This document shows positions 1-14,848 of a stretch of DNA of 64,000 nucleotides, in pieces. How positions within the stretch are numbered: position 1 is the stretch's first letter; every line of letters begins with the position of its first letter. The notes below the pieces were generated by a model, which was not told the origin of the DNA, ran no database searches, and saw only the letters and a list, made by a program, of their open reading frames with translations. The stretch comes from Seison nebaliae (lineage: Eukaryota > Rotifera > Pararotatoria > Seisonacea > Seisonidae): assembly GCA_023231475.1 (NCBI GenBank), contig JALJEE010000349.1:1-64000 (forward strand), read 5' to 3'. The position numbers and the translations under genes were made by a program.

Positions 1-819
1 TTATCGCTTCTATCATTTCTACACAATAACAAATCTTCGATTATGAAAACTTTATAAATTACTATTTTTTGATTTTGATAATATTCTCATTTACATTTTA
101 TTCTTTTTTTTTGTATTTGGATAAAAATTTTTATTCCTAATAAAATATATTTTTCCCCCTATCGTAATTTTTCAACGAATATATTGTCCTAGTACTATTC
201 TGTCCGTTAAAGTAGGAAAAGGACTTTCAAAAAAATGTTGCTTCGCCGTCCCTTTTTTTCTCCTTTTCTTTCCTTTACTTCGTTTCCCTTCGCGAAATAG
301 GAGTATGTATAGCTCGCGAAGGGAAAATGTCTGGAATTTTTCATTTATTAAAAGGGAGACGAAGAAATTAATTTCCCTTCGCCCTTCGTATCCCCATCAC
401 TAATTTCAAGATATTTTGTTAAACTAATAGTTATAAAGTTAAATTCGAAAAATTTTTATTCTCTAACAAAAACGGAATATGGATAAGTAGGATTGTTGAT
501 GATTAAATCAAATAAGTTTAAGGGAATTTATATTTTGAGGGATACGGATAATATAGAAATAGAGATGAATGGCTTCTGAATTAGGAGAATGAACAAGTAT
601 TAAATCGGAAGCAATACAACTGTTCAATGACGAAAACATTGGGAAACTTTAGGAAAATTTAGTGGAAATTTTATAAACAATCTGATGGTGATTATGATGA
701 GATTGAGAATAGATTAAAGAATAGAAAATGATTAAATTGACAAATAGGAAACTTTAAAGGGAAGTGTATAAATAATTTGAATTGAAGTCAGTTAAATTGA
801 CTTAAGGGAATTATGGTAA
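1..819. other. Intergenic stretch, no gene seen
   Basis: AT-rich sequence with no supported coding region. The part from about 220 to 400 is unusual for repeated CTTCG/CGAAG-containing words and holds a 13-bp perfect inverted repeat, listed separately. The rest reads as unstructured AT-rich DNA downstream of the minus-strand zinc-finger gene. Confidence 0.5.
283..326. repeat. 13-bp perfect inverted repeat
   Basis: Positions 283-295 (TTTCCCTTCGCGA) and 314-326 are exact reverse complements separated by 18 bp. The arms contain the CpG-rich core TCGCGA, rare in this AT-rich context, and similar CCCTTCG words recur at about 375-390. It could be a hairpin or a palindromic protein-binding site. 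No function can be assigned. Confidence 0.6.
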
Positions 820-3800
820 TTATTTTGGTTCATCCGATTTTGCTCGTTTTTGGGATTCATAATATTTAAGGACTATCCTTCTCTTGCGGTCGATACATTT
901 GGAATCGATTCGAATATCATCCTGTTCTCTTTTCTCGATATCGGATGAGGATGAAGCAATAGAATGTTTCTCTTCCATCATATCTGTCGCATCTACAGCC
1001 CATTGTTCATTGGTGTGATCATCTACTATTTCCTTATTCATTCTTTCTTCCAATTGATCATTTTGTTGATGATGTTCTTGTTTTTTTCGAATTGCTATTT
1101 CATCCTCATCGATATCAGAAAGTGGATGATTATGGAGTTCTTTACGATAAACAAGACAAGACGAATGACCATCCGCATGAATATGAGAATCGATGAAACA
1201 TTGCCGTGGACAACCATCAACGAGACAATTGAATATTGAACATTCCACTGTTTCATCAACTGGTCCCGAACGACATTCCACCAGCAATTCATATGCAGCA
1301 GCAAATGTTGGAAGTTCTATCCAAAACTTGAAATTTGACGAATCATTTTCTTCGTTTTCCATCTCATTATCTTTTACTGATTCCGCCACAGATCCATTGG
1401 TAGTGGAGGAAGAGTTGTGGTCGTCGATTGTAACCGATTCCGGTTGATTTACCTGGTTTTTTCCATTTTTACGGTTTTGTAATAATTTCTGCAATATTGG
1501 AATTATCATTTCCATATTGGACGAATTAGTATTTTCCGATTCGATTTCATTATCTTTCGATCCAAATTTATTTTTATCTGTCAATTGTTCTTGTGATTCC
1601 TGTTCTTTATGAGATGCTAATATAGTTTGTGGTGTAGTTAAATTCATAATTTTCGTTTGTCGAAAATTATCAAAGATTTCTTTATTATTACCATTCGAGA
1701 AATATTGCTCGAATAATAAATCTGAGTCAGATTTCATTGGGAATGTCAACTGTTTATTGTTGTCTGGATTAAATGTTTCAATAATCTTATTTGCTTTACT
1801 TCCAAATCCATCAAATAATTTCCTCCACATTTCTTTCCTGTTCTCTTGAAAGAGTTCTTGCTCGCATTTCTCGGTTACGAAATCTATTTGTTGTTGTTGT
1901 TGTAAAGAGGATTTAGTATGAAGCTCAATTTTTTCTATTAATTCGGCTAATTGGAATGTTGGAATGCTTGGAAGATTAAATTCTTTTGTCAAATTACTTC
2001 GAACATCACTTACTGATGCACCATCTTCCAACCACTTCCAAATAGTAGAGCAAATTTTATTATTAGGAGCACTAAACATTTCATCAATATTCATCAACAA
2101 ATGATTGTGTTCTCCCGATTCAGCAACCACATAAACATTATTATAATTCGTTGTTTGAACTGATCTTAGAGAATCAGTGTAAATCTTTAAACGATATGGA
2201 CAATTAGTGGCACGACAGAGGAAGAAAATTTTCTTATTTCCATTCGATTTCGTCACATTGAACACTCGAGCATAGCTCGAACTGGCGAACGCTTTAGCTT
2301 GCTCGACAGTCTCGAAATTTTTGAGATCGCTATAAATGATGTTGGATCCTCGTTTACCGGAACGCGTTCCGGTAGTAGGTGGATGTTGCGTGTTCTCCGC
2401 TTTTGGAGGAAGTGGATGCGATGAATTTCCGTTCGGTTGTCCCATATCAAGAATCTTCGAATAATTATGAAGAATTTGGCGAAATGGAAAATTTTTATTC
2501 TTCTTAAAATATTCCAAGAAATTATCGAGTTCTAAACGATTTTCATTTTCTATGAGTGATAATGATTCGGACGGAAGATCGATCTGATTATGATTTTCGA
2601 ATTTGACATTATTAGTATTTATTAATTGATGGATTGGTGTTATTTTACCATCTTTCTTTTGCGTCAACGAAGTATGATTATTAAGAGAATAATTGGGAAA
2701 GGGTAATGGGTTAGATGTTGGAATTAATGGTACAGCTAAATTGGTGATTGTCGATGTTGTGGTTGTTGGGTAAATAGTTGAAGATTGAATAGGAAGATTG
2801 TTAATTTCTGATGAGTTGTCTGTTTTAAAGATGTTTTGGATAAGATCCATCAAATTTCGGTTCTCTTTATTTTGTGAAAGTGAATTATGTTCCTCATCAT
2901 ACAATGGTTGTCTGTTATTATTATCAATTATTTGTGATATTACTCGCTTTAATTTCTCCTCTTCACCTAATACATTCGTCATCTTTGATCTTCCCATTTC
3001 TATTTGTTGTTCTGATGTTAATTCATTATAATGTTGATCTGGTTCTTGGTCGGATGTTTTCATTACTGTTGTTGTTGACTGGTCATGTATAAATTTAATA
3101 ATCGAATGAATATGTTCCTCAGTGAGATTGAACAATTGATGACGAGTTTCAAGATGATCTCTGATTGTTGATATTGGAACATTCTTTCCCAAAAGAAGTT
3201 GAACATCTTCAATCACTGCATTGTCGAACAATTTATCCCAATTGAACGTATTATCATGATTATGTTGACCATTCCTCCAAACCGAACATGATTTGTCATT
3301 CTCATTAAATTGATTGCACTCAATTTTACCACGGAAACCGCACGATTGTTGTGGACAACAATAAAATAATTTGTTGGGATAATTCTTCGTATTAATTGTC
3401 ATCAATTTCGATCGATCCATATATTCCTTAGCTCTTTCTAATGATGGCATATTAATCCATGGTTGATAAGGAATGAGAAAACTCTCTTTTTCATTACAGG
3501 GAAAATGGGAGAAATTATGACTATTATTTGTGGCTGTAGTGATATTGTTGTACAATCGACTATCAGAATTATGAAGAACATAGTCTTTATTTGTGAAATC
3601 GTTTGGTAGACTGGGAACGTGAATAACCGTTCTCTCCGTATTGCTGACTTTAGCACCATTCTTAATGAAAGTGAATGGGAATTTCTTATCGAAATCACAT
3701 GGATAATCATCATGTGAATGTCTCCCACTTATACTAATCAAAACGATTTCCACTTCATTTTTCCCATCCGTCAGAACTATTCCGTATCGAAACGTATCAA

Positions 3801-4562
3801 TCTTCGCTTTAAAGACACAATTGTCCGTTTTACATGTATAATAATATTTCTTTCCAAATTTTGATTTAGCTGCATTCGACACTTTCAAGTTTAAGCTATT
3901 CAAATACTTTCTAGCTGCTTTCAATCCTTGAATTTCCTGCCATCGTTCATAAATAGAATTGGACATATGAATTCCATTCATTTTCGGATCATATTGATTC
4001 TCACCGTACATCGACAAATCACGATGTGTAATATCCATTTCGTTATTAATCACATTCTTCATAGAAGATTCATTTCGAAAATTGTATCCTTCGCCTTTCA
4101 TCGAAGTTCCAATCGACTGTAACGTTGGCGAAGCGGTTCTCGAAGATTCACCGGATTTCTCTTTATTTGATGTGTCAACCGATTGACTACTTTCGGATGG
4201 ATTTGGTGAAATATTAATTTTTTTCTTATCATTTCTAAAATGGAAGAAGATCATCAAATTATTTCGTAGAAAGATTTCTAACAAATATTTTGATTTTAAT
4301 GTGAGAACTGATCTCAATGTTCCCCGTTCACCAATCTTCAATTGGGGAAATAGATTAATCCAATCTTTCTTGTCCAAATTCTTTATAGAATTATAATTCG
4401 TCAATTGGTTTTCTGGTGAATATGAAGAATGAAGGAATGTAATACACGTATCAAGTATGACCAACCAGTTAGAGTGTCGATAATTGATGAACCATTTAAT
4501 CCATGATAATTGAGTTTATTACTCAAATCCATACTCTTCAAATTAGCTGTCTCAACATTCAT
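820..4562 (-). CDS. Large protein with four FLYWCH/MULE-like zinc-finger modules
   Basis: Unrecognised as a specific orthologue. The model is ATG at 4562 (in-frame stop just upstream), a 53-nt intron at 4413-4465, and a probable in-frame 48-nt intron at 4245-4292, giving 1213 residues. Four repeats each have a helix containing W or F and Ala-Tyr/Phe, then C-x4-C, then H-x-H, resembling FLYWCH or Mutator-transposase N-terminal fingers of the WRKY-GCM1 type. They lie near residues 172-252, 334-404, 711-789 and 1044-1114. Fingers 2 and 3 are followed by a similar helical segment, as in transposase DNA-binding regions. Linkers are rich in Asn, Ser and Thr; a short Gln run sits near residue 855. 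No transposase catalytic domain is visible, so a nuclear DNA-binding protein, possibly domesticated from a transposon, is inferred. The gene body is confident; the family name is moderate. Confidence 0.7.
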
Positions 4563-7500
4563 TATATTGAGATGGTCAATCAATTAACGATGAGGTTCAT
4601 ATGAATTTAGAAGGAAACTTTCTATCAGAGCAAGAGAAGTATGACGAACGTTTAATAGTTTCATGTAATATATAAAAATGATATATAATAAAATATAATA
4701 TAATAATAAAATTAAAACTAATGGAACTAGAAAACTGAACATATGTAGTAAGAAATAACGTTAATGGAATGAAAAGAAGAAATTCGCTTTTTATATTATT
4801 GGTGTGAAATATAATTATTCGGTCTTAAACTTTAACATATTTACTTTAACATATCCTATATGTATTCGAGGAGAGAAGATAAGGAAAAGATACAACAGAT
4901 ACTCCACACGTCATTTATGAATATAATTAGAAATGGATATACATAAATATTTGTGAGAATATGGGATAATATACATTAACTACCAAACCATAATCAACAT
5001 ACAAAAATTCCCAATATGTTTTTCATAAAATTTTCTGTATATTTAGACGACCTATCGATCAAGTTAATACAGGAATAACGGTAAGAGTAAATGAATAATT
5101 GAAAGTATAAAATTTATAAAATTCTTCTCTATTAACCAAAACACGTACTAGTATAACTTTCTTTAGACTTATGTTAGTTAGATAGCTAGTAAGTTAGTAA
5201 ACTAAATAACCCAAGTAGCTAACTAAATGGTTCAGTCAGTTGAACTAAATCAGCTTAAGATAAATTTAGCTAGTTATTCAGATTTAGACAGTTCGCTATT
5301 ATGTAAAATAGATAGATAGATTTTTTTCTTTCTTCTCCATACATGTACGTAAAGATATAGCAAAAATGTAAAAAATTTGTCAATTGTCTATATCAGAGAG
5401 AAGGAAAAGAAATGGGGAAAATTCTATTCTAATGTAAAAATACTTGTTAAATTTCAGTTACACACTATACAGATATCCATTCAGAGAATACACATCGATA
5501 CATATGTATACGCATTGATATATATAGATATATCATCGATTTGTACTTTGATAATAGTACATTACGTACATCATCTCTCTATAAAATATACGTTTTAACT
5601 CATATTGACATAGAGAACTTGAATAACATTCAATATCATTTGCCATGTATAATATGTATTTTTAAGAGTATTAATGTATTTATCTTGAATATGAAGAGAA
5701 TGTTTATTGAAAGGAAACTGTACAATATATTCCATTCTATATTTTCAATCCATCTTATCATCATCATATACATAACTGAATAAATAAACTTTTTCATTGA
5801 GACACATTTCTTATTTTTTTTATCAAATTTTTCCTATTTTCCATACATTTCTAGGAACGTTTAAATTATGATATCTCTACACATATATCACAAATACTAA
5901 TATCAACAACAACAACAACAAAATGATTATCATCACCATGTTATGAAATGAGAAGATATTTTATAATTATAAATAATTTAGTAACTTATCATTTACATCC
6001 AGTTCAACATCATCTTACAGTTAAGACGCATATGAAGTTAAGATAATAAACTATTTATTTGTTATCAAAATATTTTTTTCATTAATGTATATATTTACCG
6101 TATTTGTAATGAAAATTATATTCTATGATATTTCCTGTTCATGTACGATGAAACATAGAATTTAAAACAATTGGAAATTTTATTAATAATAATTATCATA
6201 ATGTTACAAAATGAGTCCGGAAAAAGCTAAAACTATTTAAGGTTGATTCAATTTCTTATTCTTCGATTATTTTTCTAGACAGACTAACAATGAGAGCAGG
6301 TAAAAAAGAAGGAAAATGAGAATAAAATTTTATGATTAACATAAAGATCATATATTTAAAGGTTGAACATGATTATTTTATGTTACAGACGATTTTATAT
6401 TTATCTGTTTGTAAAATAACTGCACTCTAATAATAGTGTTCAATTTTATTTGCACCCAAATATCTCTTGGTGAAGACTATTTGTTTATTGATGCATTGGA
6501 AGTGCATTGGTAAGAATGCACTTAATATTACGTTTACTCCTTTACGATTTTGTTCGAATAACGAAATTTGTAAACTAAAGGTTTCGAGCAAAGTGAAAAA
6601 TTCTTAAAGCAACAACTTACATTATGATATTTTTGAATGAGAAATCAAGATTATTAAATATAAACGTCTTCAGACAGAAAATTTTATCCGAAGCTTCTCT
6701 GACATTCGTTTAGAATCTTGATGGGAGTCATTGCTTACCATCATTTAAATGTAAGTCGTTCAATCAATATATGTTTCTCCAGGTTGGTCAACTAGAAAAC
6801 ATGCAAGACGCATAAATGTATAACATTTGCGTAATATCGGTTAATAATTCCAAAATTACTATTTAGAGATTCGATTTCATATCATGTTGTTCAACTAATG
6901 GATGTAATTATTGAGAGCATATAGCCTCAGAAACAGTTTATTCAGAATTGTATGGGGGATGATTGTAAAAAATGAATAAGAAAAAAATGAAAAATTTTTA
7001 ATGAAAATATTTACATCAAATAAGGAAAAGAAGGAAAACATAATTCTTCCAATAAAATTTCCGTTTTGTTACTGATAACGCAAAATTCTTTTATTTGTAC
7101 ATTCCGATTTACTGTGATGGTTTAGTAGAGTATTTTTCTCTCCCGTTTTTTCATCTGTGAACCGATTAATAAAATTTCTAACAAAAATTGTTTACCTATA
7201 TATATTTCTTTGATACTGATGATGAGATTATTTAGAAAATAAACAGGATTCTCATTATGAATATTAAAGAATAGAGAGATAAAATTCCTCTAACATAAAC
7301 AATCGATTTGCTAGTACATATGATGGAAGTATATTCTAGGCATATATTCAAATCGGTTCCCAATCTCTAAATAAATTGTACGAGTATCTGACCCGTCAAC
7401 CTGGAACAGATATACAGTTCAAATTTAAGAAATATGGATAATTTTGAAGATGGAAAAGAATTATGATTTTAAAACTTTTAAATTAAAAGAAAGATAAAAG

Positions 7501-10500
7501 AAAGCAAATTTCATAAACAAAGTATCAACAGAAACTTCATTAATTGAGAATGTCAAGAATCAATAATTTTTTTTAATATTTGTTTTTTTAGAAAACTAAA
7601 TCGAAATAATATTAGAGGTCATTTCTTTTATATTAAGAACTTAATCTAATAACTGATTTGTTCATGTGATTATTAATCACTGACAATAATCTTAATAATA
7701 ATAATCTTGTCGACGTTAGATTAATGATTTATCACGAAAGTTTCTTCTATATTACGCACCCATTTCTAAAGATATGTCAAATGGAATTATATTTTTTGAA
7801 AGTTGATCAAAAGAGTATAGGTGTTCATGTTTACGACTGAAGGAAAAAGAAAATTTTCTTTCAATTTCTATAATGAAAGTTCAACGAACATTTTTCTTAC
7901 GAAAAATATGGTAAATAATAAGTTACAATGTTAATGGTAAAATGTGTAAAGTGATCGAATTGAGCTAAATTTCATTAAACATGACGAAGAAGCAAAGGAT
8001 AAAAATGATAAATTTATTGAGTTAGTATAGGAATAAATGAAAAATACTTAATTTTTCTTCGTTAAACAACAATCTTTTCCGTTGTTTGTAAAGAATTATA
8101 GATTATAATTATCGACATTATAGTGTAATATAATCATAAATGTTTGATATTAACAATTGTAAAAAGTTCAAATAAATCGACTGAGAATATTGGTCCAATA
8201 TTTTAGTTCGATAATGTCATATACTCTTTCCAACACACTTGAATAACTGACGCACCAAACAACACACTAAATTTCTGAAAAACATATAAAGCATACACGA
8301 AAAATTTCCTTATCGTTTTTTTCTGAAATATTTTTTTGGGAAATATACGTGCGGAAAGATATGAAAATGGTCTGTTGTATGAATAATAATGGTAACAGCG
8401 AAAATGTGAAAGAAGAAGAAATGTTAAAAACAAAGAAGAATTGTTAAACAACTAATAGCAATTTCGTAAAAATTATTAGTTTTTGTGAATAATAATAATA
8501 ACATGTAGGGAAATTAGAGAAATTATTAAAATAATTTGCTACAAGTTCTTTTTTTATTTGGAATGGTTCATTTTTGCTGAATTAAAATATTTGATATGCA
8601 CCATAATTTTTTGAAAAGAAAATTAATTAGTAAATTCAACGGTGATAAGTTATGAGAATGACGACTAACAGCAGAAAGGTATAACCACTAAATAAAAGAG
8701 GACAAGACAATTCTTACGAAAGTCATTTATCACACGGTACATTTCTCACCAGGACCTTTCTTATATTGTACTTTTATCACGAATTCATGTTTCATTCTTA
8801 GCCATAGTTATTTCCTTCAAGTCAAAAATGTCCTTTTGAGAAATGTACCTTGTGATAAATGACTTTCGTAACAATTGTCACTTCTTCTAATAAATGACTG
8901 ATATCTACATGATAAGTTAAGTCTTAACTTCCTGTGTATTACACAAATAAGCACAAAAGAGAGTGAAATTTATGATGCCATAGGAATGGTGCTAATTATG
9001 TGTCAAATAGTTGTGTCCAGTCGTAGAATACTTAACATGTTCATATAGTGTTAGTGTTAAAAAAGAGTGTTAAGAAGAATTTAGTTTCTTTCGTTTGCAT
9101 CGAACATTTAGTTGAAGAGAACATAGTAATAGAGCACGTTCTTTAACTTTTCTATGTTACATAATAATATTATTCGATAGGAGTGAAAATGATGATTAGG
9201 ATAAAAATAGAGGAAATTTTTGATATTCTCAATTTGTTGTGTGTTTTATTGTAAGTCGTTTAATGAAGTTATCGTTCTATATTTTTATGATTGTTTTCTA
9301 TTACATAATACCCGGGTGGGGAATTGTGAATTAGTTTCGGTAGAAAAAATAAAGTAGTGGGAAATAATAAAAGAACTTTATAAATTAATCAATGTTTTAT
9401 TGGAAGTGAATGGGAAATCAAAATAGAAAAAACGAGAATGAACAGATTGTAAAATACGCCAGAAATCGATGCATTTAGAAACATAAAAAAATGAACTTAC
9501 GAATGTTAGAAATAAATTTTCTATATTTTTTTCATTATTTGGAATTTATCATAAGGACAATCGTCTATTGTTATAGATGGAAAAGTTTCATGATACTAAC
9601 ACAAGCTGATGGAGCTAAATTTAGTGAAAGTTTTATTGATATAAGATGTCCATGAGAAATCTTTTCACATGAATTAAAGTAACTTTTTTTTCTTGGAGTA
9701 CCTAAAAAATATCGTGACAATACTCTATCTTCTCTAAATTTTCCAAGAAACTTATAAAAACTATAAGTACTAGTTGATATTGAGTTCGTTTCTTCTTTCT
9801 CTTCTCGTCGACGACACTCGTCCTATTAACAACTACTTAATATGATATTAACAATAATTTACATTAAAATTTGACGACTTGGTTAATAATATAATCGTTA
9901 TTGACAATATAAGTAGTAATGGAAGAAATGTCGAACAACAACCAATTGGAAATAACACCTAAATACATATTAAGAGCCAAATTGAAAAATAAATTTGAGT
10001 ATGAAGGCCACCCTAGATTTTACAAACGGAAATACATATGTTCCTCTCCATGGAGTAGACGGAGCGTGGCATAACTAGTTACTAGGCAGTTCGCTTAGTT
10101 CATATGTACATCGAACAATAAAGTATGAAGTTTATAAAACTATAAAAAAACAATTATACATATGAAGAAATTTCGGGGATTCGTAACTGAATAGGTGATA
10201 AAAAATAGAAACCTATATAAAAGACATGAGAACACTTGACTGAAATAACATTAAATGTCAAATAACATAAGGAAAAAATGTTATTGGACCAAATAAATTG
10301 AGTGTGTTAGAATTTGCATAAATTCTGCAATTACCACTGAAATGTAAAGAAGATTGTGTATGCTTGTTGAAGTTTTATCAACTGTAAGAATTTCTAATTT
10401 TCAACAAATATATAAGAATAAACTAACGATACACTTTTATCGTTTTCTTCTGTCTTACATTTAGATGAAACGAAATGTTTGATAAAAAATAAATGGATCA

Positions 10501-13500
10501 ACATCTTCATGAAGAAAATAATCGTTTTTTATTTTCTTTAGATAGTTATTTAAAAATGAAAAAAATAAATCCTGTCCTATCGATCGGCATTATGTATATT
10601 GAACATTATATAGTAGTCGAAGACAAACGTGTGGTAGATCAATGAGAAGAATGTAATATTACAACGTATTGAGATATTTGATTGTTACATTACGAGATAC
10701 AATAAAATTTGAATGAATCATTCAGAATGATACTAACTTTTCCAAAGTAACTTCTACAGATTATTACATTCATACAATTTCTATGATGAGAGAGGCGAGA
10801 GAGTAAAGTTATTTATAAAGAAGATAAATAAACAATTTGTATTAAATTTCTTTATGATCCTACTAGTTCTTTCGTGGGAGGTCTCTCATGTCTTAACAAA
10901 CTAACTATGATTATTATCGTAATATAGTTAGTAAATATTCGATTACATAATATTATGAGTAAAGTAAAGACTTTTATATGATATAATTAATTGTATGTTT
11001 AGGAAAATCATCGATATAAGGGAAACATTTTTTTATATTCAATTTTTCCATCTAGGGCAATTCATCTCATATTATACAATTTATTATAGACTCGCAAAAA
11101 TTTAGATAAGCAGGTTTCGTTTTCGTCGTTGTTTACGTTGAAATGATTCGTTGGTTTATTTGAAATTCAAATTTTGAATGATAAAAATATGGACAAAATG
11201 AATTTGAGATATAGTGATTGAGGAAAAGAAAATTTTAGTTTGAAAATAAAAGAAGAAATTATGAAGAATTATCTATTGAAAAGGGGAATGTTATTAAATT
11301 AAAACAGACATCGGGCGACTTATATTTGATTTTATGAGATAATTATGCAGTAATAATTATCTGTCAAAATATTAGTTAATTCACATTTATGTAAGATGTT
11401 AGTTGGAGAAGAAGATGATGATGCAATTGTGAATAAGGTAAAAATAATGTTATTAATTGAAAAGACTGAAAGAGAATGCGTATATGGACAAATGTAAACA
11501 TTCTAATATAGAATGATTCAGTAATGTTTTTCTGAGGAAAGAAATATACATTTTCAATAGAATTTTCTTTTCTGTCTATGCATGGAATAAGTTTATTTTC
11601 TAATTTTTCCGGATTATTGAACGATGGTAACATGCTTATGTCAAACGAATAATAAAACGGAAAACTGCATATATAATATAAGTATCTGGATTTTAGACAC
11701 AGGAAATTAGAATATTGAAAAGTATACAAAATACATATTCAAATTGAACAATCGAACGTCATTTCTACTAGTTTTTTTGTTGGAGGAATACCTTGAATTG
11801 GTACAAGAATCGTTATAAAAGTAGCAATGAAATATGGATTGAATAAATAAATACTGATATTTGATGGAAGGCCGCGCATTGTCACTCACTAAATGTTCTT
11901 TTACCATCTAAACTAACGATAAGATTGATAAGAATAATAAAAAATTTCATATTAGTAATTATATTATATAATTGTGTTCTTTAAAAAACGATGATGTAAA
12001 AGAGAACTTACTTATTTAATGTTTGGTACAAATTAGTAATACTAATTTAGTATTCCGATAAAATGGATAATATTAGGGTTGGCTGTAGGTAGTAGACTAA
12101 TAAGTGTTTAAGAGTCGGCTACGCCAAATTGCATTTGTTGTCGCACAAAATTAAAATAAACGAAAATAAACTACACTATAAAATTCTAGTATCTTCAAAA
12201 TTCAACTTGATTTTTATTAATAGTTTCTAACGAAAAAGGAATGTTTATTAAAAACGATCATCTCATTCAACATTTTATATAACTAAATTTCACACTAACA
12301 GTTTTTTGGAACTAGGGTGTATACATCTTGAATTTAAATCATTTAGACAAAATTAATATTCAGGAAAAAGAAAAGATTACCATTCAACTCACATTTCCTA
12401 AAACGATATGAGATTCTTTTGACTTTTCAAATAAAAACCGATAATGAGAATGAAAGTTGATATATTGCTTTTCGTGGACCTAAAACGAAATTTTATTAAA
12501 ATAAAAAGGAAATAGTGTAACGGATAGTAGAATCGGGATTAATAGTACTAGCAATATTAGTCGTTTGAATGAGCAAGGCTTCAAAAATATAATATATCAA
12601 CCATTCAAACATCAATTCTTCCCAACAAATTATAATAATGTTAACAAACTGTTTAACAGTTACATAACTACATTTTGTGTATACTAACATATTCAGGTTA
12701 TTCAATCCATTTACCTTTACGTTATGAATTCACAACAATTCTTATGAACATGTACATTAAGAGCGGATACATTTTACCTGTGTTAAACGAACAACCGAAC
12801 GTACAAATACTATTAGTATTACTATTTATGTATGAATAATAAATGCTTTTTGAAACTTTATATTTCGTCCTATAATATTAATAACAATTTTATAATACGA
12901 TTTCCTAATAATTTTTTCGTGTTGAATAGCAAACTGCAAATTGATTAATTATGCCATTTGGATGTGGGATTGAAAATAGAACTAATATTTTTTGTTAAAA
13001 TAAACTAAATTTGTTAAGGAAGCCATTTGGAGACATGTTACTATTTACAAACTATCATAATTTTGGAGTATCTTAATTACGAATGTTTAGGAATTTTCGT
13101 TACTTTCATGAGAGCTTTCTCTCCATAGACACAAAGAGAAGAAAAATATTTGTTATATTATTATTATAATGTACTCATTAGTTAATTTTTCCTCTTCGAA
13201 CCAAATATTTTAAATATAATAAACTTTTTATAGAAAGTGTGTGAGTGGGTGAGAGAGAGGCCTCTAAAAATTGGTAATTCTGTTTCAAGTTATTCTCCGA
13301 ACCTTGCCTTGTCTATTCTACGTACGATATTAAATCAACATGCAATTTATTAAGCGAATATGCACCTAATATGCTCAGACATGAATCTAGACTAATAGCA
13401 TAAAATATAATAAAATCGAGCAATTCATCAAAATGAGATAGATTTTTGATGAATTAAAGAAAAATAAGATTAATTGTGGAAAGGAATGAACATTTTAAAT

Positions 13501-14848
13501 AGATTGACAATAAATATAAACATAAGTATTAAATTTGAAATAGGATATAATTTCTTACATAATTCATATATGAATTATATATGAATATAGATTCCAAAAT
13601 TATTGAAGTCGGATAATAATTATAATTGGAAATTGCATATGTTTCCCAATAAATAATTTGTTGACTTAACATAATCTCTTTTCTTCTGCCCTAATTATAA
13701 TTTAAGATAATCATCATCTCTATTTCTCTATTTTTAATGTTTTTCAAATGCTATTCAACAACAAATGTACAAACCTAAAATTATTGGAAATCAACCTTCA
13801 ATCATATTGGATTCAGAAACAATAATTATATCATAACAACGATTTAACACGATGAATAGTTCTTCATCTTCAACCATTTTTTATATAAGAAAACAAAAGA
13901 AGAATATATTTTTATGAATGAATGAGTTAAGTAATGTTGAATACGGTCCTAAAATACTGAAATTTTGATTTGTCCCGATGAGAATTTTAAATAATCAATA
14001 ATAATAATAATGGTTATGAATTATAGTTTAAAATTTTGTTGAGAATATTAGAAATCGGTAAATGGACATTAACTTCAACAATTAATATGAGAATGAATAT
14101 GCAATAAATATAATGAATTCAGAATTAGTTACTTTTATATTTTTATGATTAATAAAAGTACTACACATCTCTTAAAAATAAAAAGAGAGAAAGATAAGAT
14201 AAGACGATTGGGAAATGTATGTAAAATACTTTCATTTAGACGACAATAAACACAACTTAAACAATGCATCATATTTTCATTCCAATGATAATTTTCACGA
14301 AGTAACCTTGGAACTAGGAGATCTTCTCCAATTATTTTCATTGTGCATGACAAACAATGATTTCTTCTAAAATCAACTTTCCTTATTTGAATATACTTGT
14401 ATCAATTTCAGTAAGCAAAACACAATTTCCGAAAATTTTTTGGTTCTGTTTAAGGAAAAAATGAAAATTTTAAGGACATTAATTTATTCGCAAAATTATG
14501 TCACAATAAATTCTTAACAAAAAATGACTTATCAGTTTTATTCTCCAATAAGACACTAACGATAACGTAAGTGCTACGATTGGACATATAAACGTCTCAA
14601 ATAATAAAATTTACAATTGTTAGTAGTAATTTAATATTTGCAGTTCATTCTATTTCCTAATAATTAACAAAAATTGTAATTCAGAAAATTAGACAGTAAT
14701 AAAACGGAAAAAAAAGACAAATTAACATTTTCAAGGAGTTTAAAATTAATTCATTTTAGTTAATTTAATGTTTTCGAATAAGCCGAATTAAGAAATAGTT
14801 GATATTTCTAATAGAATCTTTAGCTTTAGTGATCGATTGAGGAAAAAG
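4563..14848. other. 10-kb gene-poor AT-rich stretch
   Basis: No exon chain, conserved domain or RNA gene could be supported on either strand. Open frames here are short and rich in Ile, Phe, Tyr and Asn, as expected by chance in AT-rich DNA. Visible structure is limited to the foldback element at 8706-8879, CTAACTA/TAGTTAG-like words at about 5160-5290, and an AAC trinucleotide run near 5907-5922. It may hold distal regulatory sequence or non-coding exons of the flanking genes, which cannot be seen by eye. Confidence 0.45.
8706..8879. mobile_element. Foldback (MITE-like) element, 174 bp
   Basis: Arms at 8706-8755 and 8830-8879 are reverse complements over about 50 bp with only a few mismatches. 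The outer part reads GACAATT then TTACGAAAGTCATTTATCAC; the inner part includes GGTACATTTCTCA. The loop is about 74 bp and non-coding. Length, long terminal inverted repeats and lack of an ORF fit a small non-autonomous DNA transposon or a foldback repeat. A target-site duplication is not clear because the repeat symmetry runs into the flanks. Other copies in the genome would settle it. Confidence 0.6.

Noticed and set aside
8203-8451. 82-codon minus-strand frame
   Set aside because: No motif, homology or exon context; a random frame.
11376-11907. Two overlapping-end minus-strand frames of 117 and 66 codons
   Set aside because: Composition is Phe/Tyr/Ile-rich without motif or splice context; expected by chance in AT-rich DNA.
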